Positions 1 through 8,801 are shown, counted from the stretch's first letter. The stretch is 64,000 nucleotides of DNA from Brachybacterium endophyticum (GCF_003130585.1 NZ_QFKX01000005.1:1-64000); one strand, 5' to 3'. Program-made: numbers and translations. Notes: a model not told the origin generated them from the sequence alone.

Positions 1-2
1 TC

Positions 3-941
3 TGTTGCCGAGATGCCGCGGAAGTGCTCATCCTTCGACCTTCTCGCCCCTACACGCTCACATATGGGAGACACGCCCTAGAAGGTTACACGTCGGCTGA
101 ACGCACCTCGGACGCGACCGCTCCGGTCGAGCGCGGCTCCATGACCGGTCCCACCCCGAGCCTGTCAGGCAGCAGCCGCGTCGGCAGAACGATCATCGCG
201 ACAGCCGGCACGTGGCCGAAGGGCACGAAGCTGTCGTACCAGTGGAAGGCGAACGACGTCTCGATCGAGGGCGCGACCAAGTCGTCCATGGCCGTCACGC
301 CGGCACTGAAGGACAAGCGCCTCACAGTGACGGTGACGGGGAAGCGGGCCGGCTACGCGACCGTCTCGCACACCTCGCGCACCTCGAAGCCCGTCGCCCC
401 CGGCACCATGGTCTCGGCGACGCCTGGGCTGTCGGGCAGCAGCCGCATCGGTCAGAAGATCTACGCGAAGCCGGGTACCTGGTCCAAGGGCACGAAGCTC
501 ACCTACCAGTGGAAGGCGAACGGCAAGGCGATCAGCGGCGCGGCCAAGTCCTCGATGACCGTCACGCCTTCCCTGAAGGGCAAGCGACTCTCGGTCACCG
601 TGACCGGTCGCATGGCCGGCTACACGACCATCTCGCATACCTCCCGGGTGTTGAAGCCCGTCGCGCTCGGCATCCTGTCTGCCTGGACCCCGAAGATCTC
701 GGGCCCCGCCCGAGTGGGATCGAAGCTGACGGCGACGGCCGGCAGCTGGAGCTCTGGAACGAAGTTCTCGTACCAGTGGTACGCAGATGGTCGCGCGATC
801 AAGGGCGCGACGAAGACGACTCTCGTGCTCGGTTCCGCCCAGAAGGGCAAGAGGATCACGGTCAAGGTCACCGGTTCCAAGAGCGGCTACACGACCGTCT
901 CGAAGAGGTCCCACAAGACCGCCGTGATCCGCGCGCGGTAA
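3..941 (+). CDS. C-terminal part of an Ig-like-repeat surface protein (cut by left edge)
   Basis: The visible part holds three tandem repeats of about 89 residues, each with a YQWKANG/YQWYADG-type core, an I-x-GA-x-K-ss segment and a GYTTVS-type end. This is the Ig-like beta-sandwich repeat of many actinobacterial wall or secreted proteins. The frame is open to the left edge. Before the first full repeat, the stretch containing GYTSAERTS matches the end of a repeat, so the gene very probably starts upstream. A GTG at 24 would cut a repeat in half. No sorting signal or membrane anchor follows the last repeat. The role is unknown; an extracellular binding or scaffold role is inferred. A related protein is at 28672-29646. 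Confidence 0.7.
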   Translation, partial: CCRDAAEVLILRPSRPYTLTYGRHALEGYTSAERTSDATAPVERGSMTGPTPSLSGSSRVGRTIIATAGTWPKGTKLSYQWKANDVSIEGATKSSMAVTPALKDKRLTVTVTGKRAGYATVSHTSRTSKPVAPGTMVSATPGLSGSSRIGQKIYAKPGTWSKGTKLTYQWKANGKAISGAAKSSMTVTPSLKGKRLSVTVTGRMAGYTTISHTSRVLKPVALGILSAWTPKISGPARVGSKLTATAGSWSSGTKFSYQWYADGRAIKGATKTTLVLGSAQKGKRITVKVTGSKSGYTTVSKRSHKTAVIRAR

Positions 942-973
942 GAACCTCGGCGCGATGCCACTGCAATCACCGC

Positions 974-1013
974 GAGTAGGCGAACCGTCTACACCCCGAC
1001 GGTGCGCCTACTC
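974..1013 (+). terminator. Stem-loop terminator after the repeat protein
   Basis: GAGTAGGCG pairs with CGCCTACTC, with an inner CCGTC/GACGG stem, starting 33 bp after the stop of the repeat protein. There is no T-run, as is common in high-GC actinobacteria. The rest of the 942-1244 gap is visibly less GC-rich and I see no gene in it. Confidence 0.6.
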
Positions 1014-1244
1014 GGTTGTGGCAAGCGTCCGGGGCCGTAAGGAAGAATTCCTGACCCTAATGGTCAAACGTGTGGTAGTAGCCAGAATGTGTCCGCAACT
1101 ATTTTCGAATACGGCTACGCCGTCTTCTTCGCACACCCAGAGCGGTCTGTGCCCTCTACCTCTGTTCAGCCTCAAAAAGGCAACCGGAAGCCAAATAGTG
1201 GGCTTTGCCTTCAATTTAGATTACTTGCCGCGAACCGAAGAACA

Positions 1245-1718
1245 TCACTTCCGTTCGCGTTCCGCCTCTTGGATTCGTTCGTGCAACCAGGATGGCACGT
1301 TCTCTGAACTTCGAGGGAAATCCTCAAAATCCAGCGCATAATTTGACGGAGAAATCGGGCGACTCCACTCCGGCTCTGAATCAAAATTGAATGTCACGTC
1401 TAGGTCGATATCTCCCGAACCTGACTTCTGCAAGACCCATCGCGACGAAAACCATGTTCCCGCTTCCTCCTGGTACATGACCTTACGGAGCTCTTCAAGG
1501 AGGTCGGTAACTTCATGCGGAGGCAACGCGTATCCAACTGTACCGTCCGAGAACGTAACGTCAATGCGCATTTGTGAGTACATCGAAAGCATCCGGGGCT
1601 CGAACTCCAGGCGCGACCAATCGCCGGTAACGCGCTCGGGGATGCGTGTGGCGATCTCGTCTGTGAGCTGCCCCTGGCGAATCATCGCGGGGACCTCACC
1701 GTTGGCCTCATCGAACAT
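1245..1718 (-). CDS. YezG-family (DUF600-like) immunity protein
   Basis: A 157-residue acidic protein with no signal peptide or membrane segment, so probably cytoplasmic. The pattern is that of YezG/DUF600 antitoxins: an early tryptophan after a short helix, a central LLEELRKVMY helix, a strand containing W and V-L-Q-K, an FNFDSEP segment, then Y-x-L-D-F-E-D-F-P-R and a C-terminal P-x-W-L helix. In the family, such proteins neutralise YeeF-type nuclease toxins. Here the start overlaps the stop of the 1020-residue nuclease toxin by 11 bp, the expected toxin-immunity order. The codon use is visibly more AT-rich than neighbouring genes, which suggests recent acquisition. Function is inferred from family pattern plus position. 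Confidence 0.75.
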   Translation of the reverse strand: MFDEANGEVPAMIRQGQLTDEIATRIPERVTGDWSRLEFEPRMLSMYSQMRIDVTFSDGTVGYALPPHEVTDLLEELRKVMYQEEAGTWFSSRWVLQKSGSGDIDLDVTFNFDSEPEWSRPISPSNYALDFEDFPRSSENVPSWLHERIQEAERERK

Positions 1719-4700
1719 TCCTAAACCTTTCGATACTGGGCATACCGTCCACAGTATACTCTACGATGAACTCCGTTGGTGTCGAGCCATCTGAGTATCT
1801 CACATAAATGTCCATCGAAGTATCCGACCCCTTGAGCGCTGCCGTTCGGAGCTCACTCTCAAGCCGGTAGTAGTTTTCGGCGGGTGCGGCGTATTTGCTG
1901 GAGCCGGACCGATTAACCTCTTCAAGCATGCCGACGATATTAATGCGCTCTCGACCGCCACCAAGTGCGTTTTGCAGCAAGTGGCCACCGTCGTACCCGG
2001 GTCCTGATGCGTGCCCAACGTTCTGCTGGATGTGCGAAGACCGTGCAGCTTCTGCACGTTCGAGGTGTGGTGCGTGCACCTCGACGGTTCTAGCCTTGGA
2101 GTCTGTCACGAAGACATGACGGTCATTGACGACGTAGGTCGTGTTCGAGGCTGGCTTGTTCAGGTCTGGATTTGGCGTGTGTGACGGGCCGTAGTCGGTG
2201 ACAACGTGCGAAACGTTGCCCTCACCATCCGTGTAATACGTTCCCCGATCCGGCACCTCATACGCGGTGTGAGGCTCCGTGGTAAAGCCCTTCGGGGGGA
2301 AAGTAGTCCGCGATCCGATGTTATCTGTGACTGTAACCTGATGATCGACGTGGGGCGGCTGCCACTGTGATCCGGCCGAAGCATGCTGGGGCGCGGTAGA
2401 TCCGTCCGTCTCAGCCCCGGTATCGGGTTGTGAACTATCAGAAGATCCATGGGTTGAACTATCAACATGCCCCCGGAGGCCCTCGTGGGCATGGCTTTCC
2501 TGGCCGGTGTGAACGTCCTGCCCATCAGCCTTGCCCCCCTCCGGTTCGGAAATGGGGTCCGGACGATGGCCATCGTGAGCTGTCGGTGCTGCGCGCCCGT
2601 CTCCCGTCGCAGCAGATGAGCCGTGGTCCCGTCCAGCGGGGTCTCCTGATGCTCCGGATTCGCGTTCGCCGTGTTCGGCTGCGTGAGTGGCCGAGCCACC
2701 CGCGGTGGTGTCGCGTCCCGCGGTGCTGGAGCTATCTCGTGCTCGTTCCGAAGCGCCAGCGGCATCCGCACCCTTGGCGGCATCGTGCCCTGCCGGGACG
2801 CGGTCCGTGCTCTCTGGGGCCCTCCCTCCATGGCTCGTGTCCTCGCCGTGTGCGTCTGCACGACTCGTGGAGCCCGAACCTTCTCCTCGCGAGTCTGCGA
2901 TGTCTCCAGTTCGGTCCGCGCCGGCGGTGTCCGCCTCCGGTGCGGCGTCGTGGTTCGCCGGAGTGTTCTTTGATGTCTCGGCGGCACGGCCCTCAGGGCT
3001 CGCGCTCTCGCTGTGCCCGGCGGCGCGCCCTGCGGAGCCGGCGGAACCAGAGCCCTGCGCATGCGAGTCTGCGGTGTTTCCCGCCTTCCCATCAACGTCC
3101 TGGTCCGGCTTGGAGGAGGAGCCGTGTTCGGGCCCAGAGCTCTCGTGGCTCCGCGGAGTGCTCCCCTCGGGAACCGCGCGATCGCTGTGCCCGGAAGAGC
3201 GGCCCGCGGAGTCGGCCGAGTTGGAACCCTGCGCGTGCGAATCCGGGGCGTCTCCTGCCGGTCTTTGCGCATCAGTCGCAACGTCGGAAGGGGTTCGGTT
3301 GCCTAATGAACCGGGCCTGGACGCGGCACCGGTGGCGTCAGCGGCCGAAGTTGAACTGCCGCTCTCACGGTCAGCAGCAGGCAGGTCATGCGCCCCGCGG
3401 CCCTTGCCCGCGCCTTCACCGAGATCGTCCGCAATCGAAGCGGGATTCATGGCCGGGGCGTCGGGCATGTCGAAGGCGCGGAACCCCTTTGAGAGCACCC
3501 AGCCGCCGCCGGGCACCACCAGGTCGGCGACAGCTGTGCTCACCTTGGCTGCTGTGGAGCCCGACGCTCCGCCCTTGGCGTACTTCGTCAGCTTCGTTGA
3601 CTTGCCTCCGGCAGTCGCAGCCGCTTTCCCGCCCTTGACCAGTGTCTTGGTTCCGGTCGCCACTGCTCCCACTCCGGTGAAGAGTGAACCCACATTGACA
3701 ACGCTGACGACGGATGCCGCAACCCCGTCTTCTTTGTATTTGTGCCATCCGTCTTCGCCGTTGAGGTGAGCCTGGTGGTCCCAGCCGATCATTCCGCCCC
3801 AGCCCGTTGCCGCGGAGTTGAGCATGGTCCTCGCATACCCCCCAAAGACCGAGTCCGGCGGCAGGAGCAGACCCAGATAGGTCGTGGGCGAGAGCGCGGC
3901 CACGGTGCCCCCCACGAACATCCCGAGGCCCTTCCATGCTTGCGCCCTCGTGTCGCCGCGGGCCGTGCTCGGGTCGCCGTCGAATCCCGCGAGAGCCCCT
4001 ACACCCTTTACGGGCTCCACGATGAGACCATCGACAATGAGCTCGAAGGTGTTCTTGTCTTCTTCCACGGGAGCACCCCATGGCATTTGCCCCTGCTCGG
4101 ACGCCTGGTTGAGCTCGTCCAGCGTTATCGGCTTGACCGCCGCTTCCTTCGATCCCATCTGCAGCGAGTTGAGGCCATTGGCGCAATCCGAAGCAGCCTT
4201 GGAGATCTTTGCGATGATCTGGTTGTACCAGCCGAGCAAGCGCTCGTTCTTGTTGATCGCTTCCTTGTGTTCGTTCCACGCCACGTGCTCGGTCTGGGGC
4301 TCTTCCAGTTCGGGCGCGGAGGTCTGGGTGGCCAGGTGGGGGACCGGTTCGTTGTATCCCTGGAGCGCTTCGGTGATGAACTTCTGAGTGTCGCTCTCGA
4401 AGTGCTGAAGTTCGCCCTTGATGGTGTCGAGATCCGCAGCGTACGTGTCAAGGTAGCCGGCCGCCTTATCGAACCGACCCTTGAAGTCCGTCGCGGCATC
4501 GGCAGGCTTGTCCATCAGTGCGTAGACCTGCTCCTGTTCGGGAGCCTCGTAGCATCCACTGAGCCCCGACCAGGTGGTTTTCATGGTGGCGACCTGGTCG
4601 TTGACGCCCGTACCAAGCGCACGGAGGGCGTCTGCGCTGTCCTGGATGTACTCCGGGAAGAGGTCGAACGCGCGGCACGGAAGGGCCGAGAGGCTAATAA

Positions 4701-4770
4701 GGCCATCGGCGCTGACAGCGCCACCCGCGCTCACGCCGCCGTCCATGGAATGGGTCATTGCGGTAGTCAT
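1708..4770 (-). CDS. T7SS polymorphic toxin with C-terminal DNA/RNA non-specific endonuclease (YeeF-like)
   Basis: A 1020-residue protein with three parts. The helical N-terminus (about 1-210) carries a W-S-G turn (TTWSGLSG) like a WXG100 secretion domain. The middle (about 250-440) is Gly/Ala-rich with hydrophobic stretches that could insert in a membrane. A long disordered Ser/Gly/Asp/His linker (about 450-800) holds degenerate repeats such as DSHAQGS and SAGRSSGHS. The C-terminal domain has GYDGGHLLQ at about 925-933, then ERINIVGM and EVNRS. This is the active-site pattern of the Endonuclea_NS_2 family, with the His as catalytic base. It sits between a WXG-like gene 10 bp upstream and the immunity gene that overlaps its end. 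The target, probably competitor nucleic acid, is inferred. Confidence 0.82.
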   Translation of the reverse strand: MTTAMTHSMDGGVSAGGAVSADGLISLSALPCRAFDLFPEYIQDSADALRALGTGVNDQVATMKTTWSGLSGCYEAPEQEQVYALMDKPADAATDFKGRFDKAAGYLDTYAADLDTIKGELQHFESDTQKFITEALQGYNEPVPHLATQTSAPELEEPQTEHVAWNEHKEAINKNERLLGWYNQIIAKISKAASDCANGLNSLQMGSKEAAVKPITLDELNQASEQGQMPWGAPVEEDKNTFELIVDGLIVEPVKGVGALAGFDGDPSTARGDTRAQAWKGLGMFVGGTVAALSPTTYLGLLLPPDSVFGGYARTMLNSAATGWGGMIGWDHQAHLNGEDGWHKYKEDGVAASVVSVVNVGSLFTGVGAVATGTKTLVKGGKAAATAGGKSTKLTKYAKGGASGSTAAKVSTAVADLVVPGGGWVLSKGFRAFDMPDAPAMNPASIADDLGEGAGKGRGAHDLPAADRESGSSTSAADATGAASRPGSLGNRTPSDVATDAQRPAGDAPDSHAQGSNSADSAGRSSGHSDRAVPEGSTPRSHESSGPEHGSSSKPDQDVDGKAGNTADSHAQGSGSAGSAGRAAGHSESASPEGRAAETSKNTPANHDAAPEADTAGADRTGDIADSRGEGSGSTSRADAHGEDTSHGGRAPESTDRVPAGHDAAKGADAAGASERARDSSSTAGRDTTAGGSATHAAEHGERESGASGDPAGRDHGSSAATGDGRAAPTAHDGHRPDPISEPEGGKADGQDVHTGQESHAHEGLRGHVDSSTHGSSDSSQPDTGAETDGSTAPQHASAGSQWQPPHVDHQVTVTDNIGSRTTFPPKGFTTEPHTAYEVPDRGTYYTDGEGNVSHVVTDYGPSHTPNPDLNKPASNTTYVVNDRHVFVTDSKARTVEVHAPHLERAEAARSSHIQQNVGHASGPGYDGGHLLQNALGGGRERINIVGMLEEVNRSGSSKYAAPAENYYRLESELRTAALKGSDTSMDIYVRYSDGSTPTEFIVEYTVDGMPSIERFRNVR

Positions 4771-4780
4771 GGGGACGCCC

Positions 4781-5146
4781 TCAGTTCAGATATCCGTGGT
4801 CATCGAAGTAGCTGAAATCGCCGTCATCGGCTGCCGCAACTGCCTTTGATTGGAATGTCCCGGCCATGTCCTCTTGCCCCCGGTTGTAGGCGATGGTGGC
4901 ATTGTTCACGCCAGTTGCGCCGGCGGAGATTCCGTTCATGATCGTGTCGAAATTCGCTTGTTGATCCTCGAACAGGTTCGTGAGAGCCTCGGGGACGGCG
5001 GCAGTAGTTGAGCCTCCCCACTCCAGGCCGGAATAGCAGCCCTGAATAGTATCCTCGCTGAGCTTCTCCGCAAGAGAGTCGTTCTCCTCCGAGAACTTTT
5101 CAAGAAGCGACTGGACGGAAATCGGTTCAATCTTCCACTTCGTCAC
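4781..5146 (-). CDS. WXG100-like T7SS partner protein
   Basis: A 121-residue, mostly helical acidic protein with a W-G-G turn (GLEWGGST) between two helices, the layout of WXG100/ESAT-6-like substrates. It resembles the small DUF6507-type proteins of actinobacterial T7SS clusters, though I am not certain of that family name. It ends 10 bp before the toxin start, so the two are probably co-translated. A role as secretion partner or targeting factor for the toxin is inferred. The C-terminus is acidic and aromatic (FSYFDDHGYLN). There is no signal peptide, as expected for a T7SS substrate. Confidence 0.65.
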   Translation of the reverse strand: MTKWKIEPISVQSLLEKFSEENDSLAEKLSEDTIQGCYSGLEWGGSTTAAVPEALTNLFEDQQANFDTIMNGISAGATGVNNATIAYNRGQEDMAGTFQSKAVAAADDGDFSYFDDHGYLN

Positions 5147-5153
5147 GGATTCT

Positions 5154-5489
5154 TCACCATTTTCCTTGAACTGTGCCGCCCACGGCGCTTGCGAGATTCG
5201 CTGCGGCCCGCTGTCCGTCTTCGAGCGAGCTGTACGGAATCAAGAGGTCGGTCCAGTATCGTCCGCGTGGCCCCGGCTCCTTGAGGGAGGCCGCTGCGGC
5301 GCTGAAGTCGTCTAGCGCCCGGGTCGGCCCAATTGTGAGCAGCGGCTCCCGCCGCAGATCGACGAGATACAGCAGCGGCACGGCCGGGAACTCCAGCAGT
5401 TGCCCTCCCGGGGCCAGTTGGGGTGCGAGCCCAAGGGCCACGTCCCGGGTCACCGGCACGTCTGAGATCACAGCGACTTCACGGGGCAT
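5154..5489 (-). CDS. Hypothetical protein of the T7SS locus
   Basis: A 111-residue protein that I do not recognise. It begins with a strand-rich segment (VAVISDVPVT) and has alternating hydrophobic residues through the middle, so a small alpha/beta fold is likely. No signal peptide or membrane segment is visible. Its start overlaps the end of the upstream DUF6177-like gene by 11 bp, and its stop lies 8 bp before the WXG-like gene, so it is embedded in the leftward T7SS operon. A chaperone or accessory role for the effector module is only a guess from position. Confidence 0.55.
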   Translation of the reverse strand: MPREVAVISDVPVTRDVALGLAPQLAPGGQLLEFPAVPLLYLVDLRREPLLTIGPTRALDDFSAAAASLKEPGPRGRYWTDLLIPYSSLEDGQRAAANLASAVGGTVQGKW

Positions 5490-6567
5490 CGAGGGAGCTC
5501 CTCAACATGTCGATGTTCAACGCCAGGGCCGATGCCAGCCGCTCCTCGTCCAAGTCGTGGATGAAGGCGAGCATCTGGTTCCACACGGGATCCGGGCCCG
5601 TGAATCGAAGAGCGATGCTCGGTGCCCTCGAGAGTCCGAGTGATGTGACGTCGTGCCGGGCGCTGATGGCATCGATGTCGATCCGCAGGTCTCGGACAGC
5701 CTGCGGGCCCAGCAGAACGGCGAGGGGTTCCTCGGGCACGTGCCGGCGCACCGAGCAACCGAGGACCCCGTCCACGTTGTCGACATCCATGAGCGAAACC
5801 GTGGCGATCGTGGGACGGAACTGGTCAACGAGTCCTTCGAACAGGGGAAGGATCGCAGGGTGAGAACTCGGCGCACGTGGGCTCTCTCGCTCCTGAGCGC
5901 CCGGCAGCGGATCCAGCTCCACGACAGCGCGTGAATGCTCGAGGAGTCCGCTGTGGGTGCGGGCAACGCGAGTGCTCGCCGCGACGGCACGAGACTTCGA
6001 GCTCGAATGTGCAAGGTGCTCTTGCGTGACGGGCATCTGGCTGCGCAGGGACCGGGTAATCGAGTCGATGCTCCAGACATGGGCGAGCGGCTCTGAAACG
6101 TCCCAGCGAGTGAGTCGTGCGGGGGAGATAGACCGAACGAGGAACTCAGTCAGAGCTCCGATGCGCGTTCGGTCCTCTGCCCGCTCCTTCGAGTAGACCT
6201 CGCACATCAGTGCCCGGCCCGGGCGAACCGTGGACACGGGGAATGCGCGGTCCACGGGGGACTCGTGCAGCTGAGAATCCCAGAGATCCTCGTAGGAGCT
6301 CACGGAGAACCCGTGGAAGCCGTCGTACGTCCGCCCCTCGGTATGTCGGACCATCCAGTGTCCGCCGGCGTTCCGAAGTGCGTCGACGAGGAACCACGAC
6401 AGATGTGACCCTTCGGGAGTCACCAGCACCGGCTTCATCTGCGACCGGCGAGCGTCCTCAAGGAGGGCGGCGAGCGTTGGGCTCAGACCGACCCGTCGAT
6501 GATCGACCTCGTATACGAGGTAGTCGTCGCCCCATGCATCTGCAAGGGGGTGAACCTCCGTGGGCAT
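5479..6567 (-). CDS. DUF6177-like protein of T7SS clusters
   Basis: A 362-residue cytoplasmic-looking protein with no signal peptide or membrane segment. The YDGFHG segment near residue 80, the T-x-R-P-G-R-A-L segment near 113, and the long C-terminal alpha/beta half resemble the DUF6177 family, which I know from actinobacterial T7SS loci. The family function is not established. The start codon shares one base with the stop of the upstream WXG100-like gene and the end overlaps the next gene by 11 bp, so it is tightly coupled within the leftward operon. By position it may be an effector-handling factor, analogous to EspG-type chaperones. That is an inference with no shared motif behind it. Confidence 0.6.
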   Translation of the reverse strand: MPTEVHPLADAWGDDYLVYEVDHRRVGLSPTLAALLEDARRSQMKPVLVTPEGSHLSWFLVDALRNAGGHWMVRHTEGRTYDGFHGFSVSSYEDLWDSQLHESPVDRAFPVSTVRPGRALMCEVYSKERAEDRTRIGALTEFLVRSISPARLTRWDVSEPLAHVWSIDSITRSLRSQMPVTQEHLAHSSSKSRAVAASTRVARTHSGLLEHSRAVVELDPLPGAQERESPRAPSSHPAILPLFEGLVDQFRPTIATVSLMDVDNVDGVLGCSVRRHVPEEPLAVLLGPQAVRDLRIDIDAISARHDVTSLGLSRAPSIALRFTGPDPVWNQMLAFIHDLDEERLASALALNIDMLRSSLDAP

Positions 6568-6878
6568 CAGCCGGGGATTGCGTTGCGCGCGCTCTGCATA
6601 GTGCGGCGGGCAACGTCATCGTTCTCCTCGAGGGAGGTCCGGATCGCGCGGATCACCTCGCGCACCTGCTGGCCGGCGTCGTTCCATTTCTTCTCGAGCG
6701 CTGCGTACTCGTCGGACACACCATCGGCCTGGTAGTCGGCCATCGCTGCCTTGACGTCCTGGTCGCGACGACTGAGCAACGACTCGACCTGCCCCGCCAC
6801 CGTCTCGAAGTTGCTCTGGGCCGTCTCAGATGTAGAGATGTCGTAGTCGTTGCGATCCTGCTGGTTGTGCGTCGCCAT
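6567..6878 (-). CDS. WXG100/ESAT-6-like secreted protein
   Basis: A 103-residue protein of two long helices separated by a short turn containing W-N-D (KKWNDAGQQV). It has no signal peptide and resembles the ESAT-6-like family members annotated as pore-forming. The N-terminus is polar (ATHNQQDRNDYD). Secretion through the EccC/EccD system encoded on the other strand is expected. It is the second gene of the leftward operon, 62 bp after the other WXG-type gene, so the two could form the usual heterodimer. The substitution inside the WXG turn (WND) is a family-tolerated variant. Function beyond being a T7SS substrate is unknown. Confidence 0.75.
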   Translation of the reverse strand: MATHNQQDRNDYDISTSETAQSNFETVAGQVESLLSRRDQDVKAAMADYQADGVSDEYAALEKKWNDAGQQVREVIRAIRTSLEENDDVARRTMQSARNAIPG

Positions 6879-6940
6879 AGCGCTCTGTCTCCTCGCTCAG
6901 GTCCCTGTGGCCAGGGTGGGGGTTTGTGGGGTGGTCGGAA

Positions 6941-7297
6941 TCAGCCCTGCGAGGGCCCGATCCGGGTGAGGAAACCTGTTGACGTGAAGTCCGCCGCGCC
7001 TTCATGGGACTGATGCGTGGCAGCTCCTTCCTCCGCGCCGGTCTGGAAGGCCGTGTTCTGACCTTCGATGGACCCTACGATCCCGGCAAGAGCCGAGTTC
7101 AAGGCCGTCGCGATCTCGTCAACCTTCCCCTTGAACGAGTCGAACGAGGCTCGCGCCGGTCCATTGAACGTCCCGGAGAGAGGCTCAGCCGCGTCCACGA
7201 GACGCTTGACCTGCGTGCCCAAGTCGTCGTTCTCGCTGCTGGTGCGCTTGCCCAGACGGACGAGTGTGTCCGCCTCCATCGAGAATCTCGTACCCAT
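6941..7297 (-). CDS. WXG100-type T7SS substrate
   Basis: A 118-residue helical-hairpin protein whose turn reads F-N-G (GTFNGPARASF), an aromatic-x-Gly version of W-x-G. It lacks a signal peptide. The C-terminal tail of about 25 residues is polar and probably flexible, where the Y-x3-D/E type export signal of such substrates would lie; I do not see a clear copy. It is the first gene of the leftward operon, facing the rightward membrane and ATPase genes across 188 bp, so the two operons probably share a divergent regulatory region. It probably dimerises with the 103-residue protein encoded next to it. Confidence 0.75.
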   Translation of the reverse strand: MGTRFSMEADTLVRLGKRTSSENDDLGTQVKRLVDAAEPLSGTFNGPARASFDSFKGKVDEIATALNSALAGIVGSIEGQNTAFQTGAEEGAATHQSHEGAADFTSTGFLTRIGPSQG

Positions 7298-7485
7298 GCT
7301 GGGACCTTTCGTGCGTGTGATCGTGCAGGTTCAGTCGTGAGGTGCAATCTCGACTCTGTGGCGCTCGTCTATGACGGCGACGCCAAAAGACAGTAACCTC
7401 CTCGAGCGGCACTGACAACGCCGGGGCCGCTGGCCCGTCGGCCGAGCGGCAGCACGTCGCGCTGAAGAATCGCTGTGAACAGGGG

Positions 7486-8298
7486 GTGTATCGGATCAAT
7501 AACCACGACGTGCGGGCTGCGACACGTGCGAGCCCCCCTGACTTCGACGCGCTCGATGCCTCCGGGCCCGGTGCCAGCCCCTCCGTAAGCCGGAGCGCCT
7601 CTGCGTGGTCGATTGTGCTCGATGCCGTGTTCGTCGTCATCGGGACGGCCCTCGTCCTGTGGGGCGCAATCGCTGCTGAACTCACCACGGCCGCGCGGGT
7701 CGCGCTGCCGCTGCTCGCGCTCGCGGCGCTGGGGGTCACCTGGTGGTGGTTGAGGTGGCGCAAAGGCCGAAGCGGGGGGCACTTTCTCCTCGGGCTGCGC
7801 ACGGTCGAAGACGACTCGTTGATGCCGGCGGCACCGCGGTGGCGGGGACGCGGTCGTCTGACCCTGGACGTTCGGCGTGGAGTCGACCCCCTTCGCCTTG
7901 CCGCGAGGCCAGTGACAGTTCCCCCACCCCCTCGACGCAGGGGACAGGGGCTGAGCTCGGCATCGACGATCATCTCGGACGACGGTGTGAGGCACTCCGT
8001 CACGGGCAGAACACTCATCGGGCGCGACGGCCCATCCCTTGGCGAGCTCGGCTCGAGCTATGTGGCCCTCGCCGACTTCGGGCACACTCTCGATCCAGTG
8101 CACGCAGCCGTCGCCCCCATCACTGAAGGTGTCGAGCTCACGCCCATCTCCGACGTCCACCCCACGCTCATTGACAAGGGGTGGGAGCAGGAGCCTGTGA
8201 CGCTCGGGACATCAGTAACGGTCCAGTTCGGATCGGGATTCCTGCTGGGAGACCGAAGATTCAGCGTTGCGCGGCACGAAGGCGGTGAGACTGGGTGA
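7486..8298 (+). CDS. T7SS membrane protein with FHA-like C-terminal domain
   Basis: A 270-residue protein. The first 55 residues are hydrophilic; two hydrophobic helices at about 40-85 (DAVFVVIGTALVLWGAI, then VALPLLALAALGVTWWW) anchor it in the membrane. After a basic proline-rich linker, the last 110 residues look like an FHA-type beta sandwich: a TLIGRDGPS segment (R and S of the phosphothreonine pocket), L-G-S-S-Y, a D-P-V-H-A-A segment resembling the FHA S/N-x-x-H turn, and alternating strands. The start is GTG. It opens the rightward operon and overlaps the next gene by 4 bp. In Firmicutes the FHA modules sit on EssC; here one appears on a separate protein. A scaffold role in the secretion complex is inferred. 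Confidence 0.6.
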   Translation: MYRINNHDVRAATRASPPDFDALDASGPGASPSVSRSASAWSIVLDAVFVVIGTALVLWGAIAAELTTAARVALPLLALAALGVTWWWLRWRKGRSGGHFLLGLRTVEDDSLMPAAPRWRGRGRLTLDVRRGVDPLRLAARPVTVPPPPRRRGQGLSSASTIISDDGVRHSVTGRTLIGRDGPSLGELGSSYVALADFGHTLDPVHAAVAPITEGVELTPISDVHPTLIDKGWEQEPVTLGTSVTVQFGSGFLLGDRRFSVARHEGGETG

Positions 8299-8801
8299 TC
8301 GATCCGGACCGCATACTTATCGAATCGACGAAGACCCACAGAGAACGCCTGGGGGCCGCGTTCATCCATGGGCACTGGGCCGAGCGCCGCAAGGTCAACT
8401 CCAACGTTGGGCGACTGCTGGGCTCATTCGTCATCGCTGCAGTCGCATGCATTGCATGCATGGGTACAGGATTCGTGCTCGGGTACCTGGACCAGCAGAA
8501 AGACGAGAAGGCAATCACTGCGTTCCAGGAGTCAGCCAAGTCGAACCCGATTCCTGCTAGGCCGCCGTACAAGGAGGTCGAGGACACGGGCCTGCTCAAG
8601 AACACGAAGACGGGCGAGTACATCGACCCGAAGACCGGCTTCAAGGTCGACCCCGACACGATGCTCGCGACCGACCCCCAGGGTCGTTTGATCGACACAA
8701 GACTTGGGTGGTACTACGACCCGGACACCGGGTACTACACCGATCCCGCCAGCGGCGTCACGGTGGATCCTGACAAGCTGGAAGTCGTCGAGGGGAAGTA
8801 G
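8295..8801 (+). CDS. Single-pass T7SS-associated membrane protein with D-P repeats
   Basis: A 168-residue protein. A basic N-terminus is followed by one membrane helix at about 40-65 (GSFVIAAVACIACMGTGFVLGYL). The outer part carries repeated turns of the type Y-x-D-P-x-T/S-G (EYIDPKTGF, WYYDPDTGYY, YTDPASGVTVDP), which look like short extracellular or calcium-binding-like repeats. The start overlaps the upstream stop as GTGA and its stop is 2 bp before eccD, so it is co-translated with the secretion apparatus. I do not recognise a named family. It could replace EccB or EccE, which are not visible here, but no motif proves that. Confidence 0.65.
   Translation: MIDPDRILIESTKTHRERLGAAFIHGHWAERRKVNSNVGRLLGSFVIAAVACIACMGTGFVLGYLDQQKDEKAITAFQESAKSNPIPARPPYKEVEDTGLLKNTKTGEYIDPKTGFKVDPDTMLATDPQGRLIDTRLGWYYDPDTGYYTDPASGVTVDPDKLEVVEGK

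Noticed and set aside
2380..3420. CRISPR-like or tandem DNA repeat in the toxin linker
   Set aside because: The repeats are degenerate, coding, and vary in spacing; they give a disordered Ser/Gly-rich protein linker.
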